A stretch of DNA of 6,155 bases from JBJKPP01 sp046706145 (GTDB taxonomy: Bacteria > Bacteroidota > Ignavibacteria > Ignavibacteriales > Ignavibacteriaceae): contig JBJKPP010000081.1 in NCBI GenBank assembly GCA_046706145.1, forward strand, positions 1 to 6,155, given 5' to 3'. Each line of letters opens with the position of its first letter. The stretch's first letter is position 1. Under the pieces are notes generated by a model. It was given only the letters and a program-made list of their open reading frames with translations, searched no databases and was not told the origin of the DNA. Positions 5,543 to 6,155 of the stretch are shown piece by piece. The translations under genes were made by a program, and so were the position numbers.

Positions 5543-6136
5543 ATGAAAAAGACCAAACTTTTCGGAAGCATCATTTCTTTATTTTCACTGTTGATATTTC
5601 TTTCCTTTGTAACAACAGCCCAAGCGCAGCAGGAGAAGAAACCGCGTCTAAGTCTTAAGGCAGGCGTGTTTCAGAGAATCGGTATAAATACAGACATACA
5701 TATTTCTTACAGCAGACCTGGGGTAAAGGGCAGAAAAATTTGGGGAGGTTTAGTTCCTTACGGCCTGGCTCCGGGAAATAAAGAATCAGACAACAAACCA
5801 TTTCCGTGGCGCGGTGGTGCAAATGAATGCACTACTATAGATTTTAGTAAGGATGTCACTGTCGACGGACATAAGCTGCCTGCTGGAAAGTACAGCATGC
5901 AATTTATCCCCGAGCCAAAAGAATGGACAGTAGTTTTTAACAAGGATACAACTCTCTGGGGCAGTTTTAAGTATAATAAAAAAGATGATGCACTTAGAAT
6001 TAAAGTTACCCCTGAAGAGGCTCCTTTCAATGAATGGCTCTCATACGGTTTCGATAAATTAGCAGGAACTTCTTGCACAGCCTATTTGTGGTGGGAAAAA
6101 CTAAAAGTTCCGTTTAAAATATCAACTGCTGACTGA
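5543..6136 (+). CDS. Secreted DUF2911 family protein
   Basis: 197 residues from ATG 5543. Residues 1-28 are a Sec signal peptide: basic 'MKKTK', hydrophobic core, cleavage after 'AQA'. Residues about 43-187 match DUF2911: 'QRIGINTDIHISYSRPGVKG' (44-63), 'RKIWGGLVPYG' (64-74), 'PWRGGANECTTIDF' (88-101), 'DVTVDGHKLPAGKYSMQFIP' (104-123), 'WTVVFNK' (128-134), 'WGSFKYN' (139-145) and 'DALRIKVTP' (149-157). The predicted structure is mostly beta, consistent with a small extracytoplasmic beta-sandwich. The family is common in Bacteroidetes-type bacteria and, as far as I know, has no established function. The length is as expected for a single-domain member and no key block is missing. No T9SS tail or lipobox is seen, so it is probably periplasmic. 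Only 19 nt follow the stop, so downstream context is unseen. Confidence 0.91.
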   Translation: MKKTKLFGSIISLFSLLIFLSFVTTAQAQQEKKPRLSLKAGVFQRIGINTDIHISYSRPGVKGRKIWGGLVPYGLAPGNKESDNKPFPWRGGANECTTIDFSKDVTVDGHKLPAGKYSMQFIPEPKEWTVVFNKDTTLWGSFKYNKKDDALRIKVTPEEAPFNEWLSYGFDKLAGTSCTAYLWWEKLKVPFKISTAD

Positions 6137-6155
6137 GTTATAGTTAGTTTCTTTT

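Noticed and set aside
5758..6078. 106-codon minus-strand frame inside the DUF2911 gene
   Set aside because: It lies entirely within a well-supported family gene on the other strand and its product resembles nothing known, so it is a shadow frame.
1..6155. A CRISPR array, toxin-antitoxin pair, transposase, phage genes or defence island
   Set aside because: I saw no regularly spaced direct repeats, no paired small genes of known toxin or antitoxin type and no recombinase motifs. All long frames are accounted for by the genes listed.

Overview
The window is an AT-rich, protein-coding stretch with all seven recognisable genes on the + strand. The best guess for the source is a member of the Bacteroidetes/Chlorobi superphylum, most likely Ignavibacteria or a close relative. 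This rests on two proteins ending in the type IX secretion (T9SS) type A sorting domain in its 'NPFNPTT' form, a GC-rich hairpin repeat of the 'LPTGQAGG' type inside one of them, and families common in that group (DUF2911, DUF3788, DUF3795, golvesin-type domain). The taxonomic call is inference from protein style; there is no rRNA or other marker gene here.

Layout. Positions 3-617 hold the 3' part of a large secreted protein: a golvesin/xanthan-lyase C-terminal-like domain followed by a T9SS sorting domain. A 139-nt gap with a promoter-like sequence and a small hairpin leads to a secreted beta-propeller-like protein with Asp-box (BNR/YCF48-like) repeats and its own T9SS tail (757-2115). Next come two closely packed cytoplasmic genes, a DUF3788 protein (2152-2574) and a cysteine-rich DUF3795 protein with a forced TTG start (2588-2947), probably one transcript. 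After a 218-nt gap come three single genes, each with its own leader: a secreted PIG-L/LmbE-type zinc deacetylase with a C-terminal beta-rich extension (3166-4560), a small lipoprotein of unknown function (4789-5244), and a secreted DUF2911 protein (5543-6136).

How the genes relate. Five of the seven products are predicted to leave the cytoplasm: two probable T9SS cargoes, two with ordinary Sec signal peptides and one lipoprotein. The region therefore looks like a run of envelope and secreted functions rather than one pathway. Only the DUF3788-DUF3795 pair has spacing that argues for an operon. There are no tRNA or rRNA genes, CRISPR array, transposase, phage gene or obvious defence system.

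I do not see a convincing new multi-gene system. The observations most worth checking are the hairpin repeat inserted in frame within a sorting domain, the paired DUF3788/DUF3795 genes, and a nested inverted repeat downstream of the deacetylase gene.
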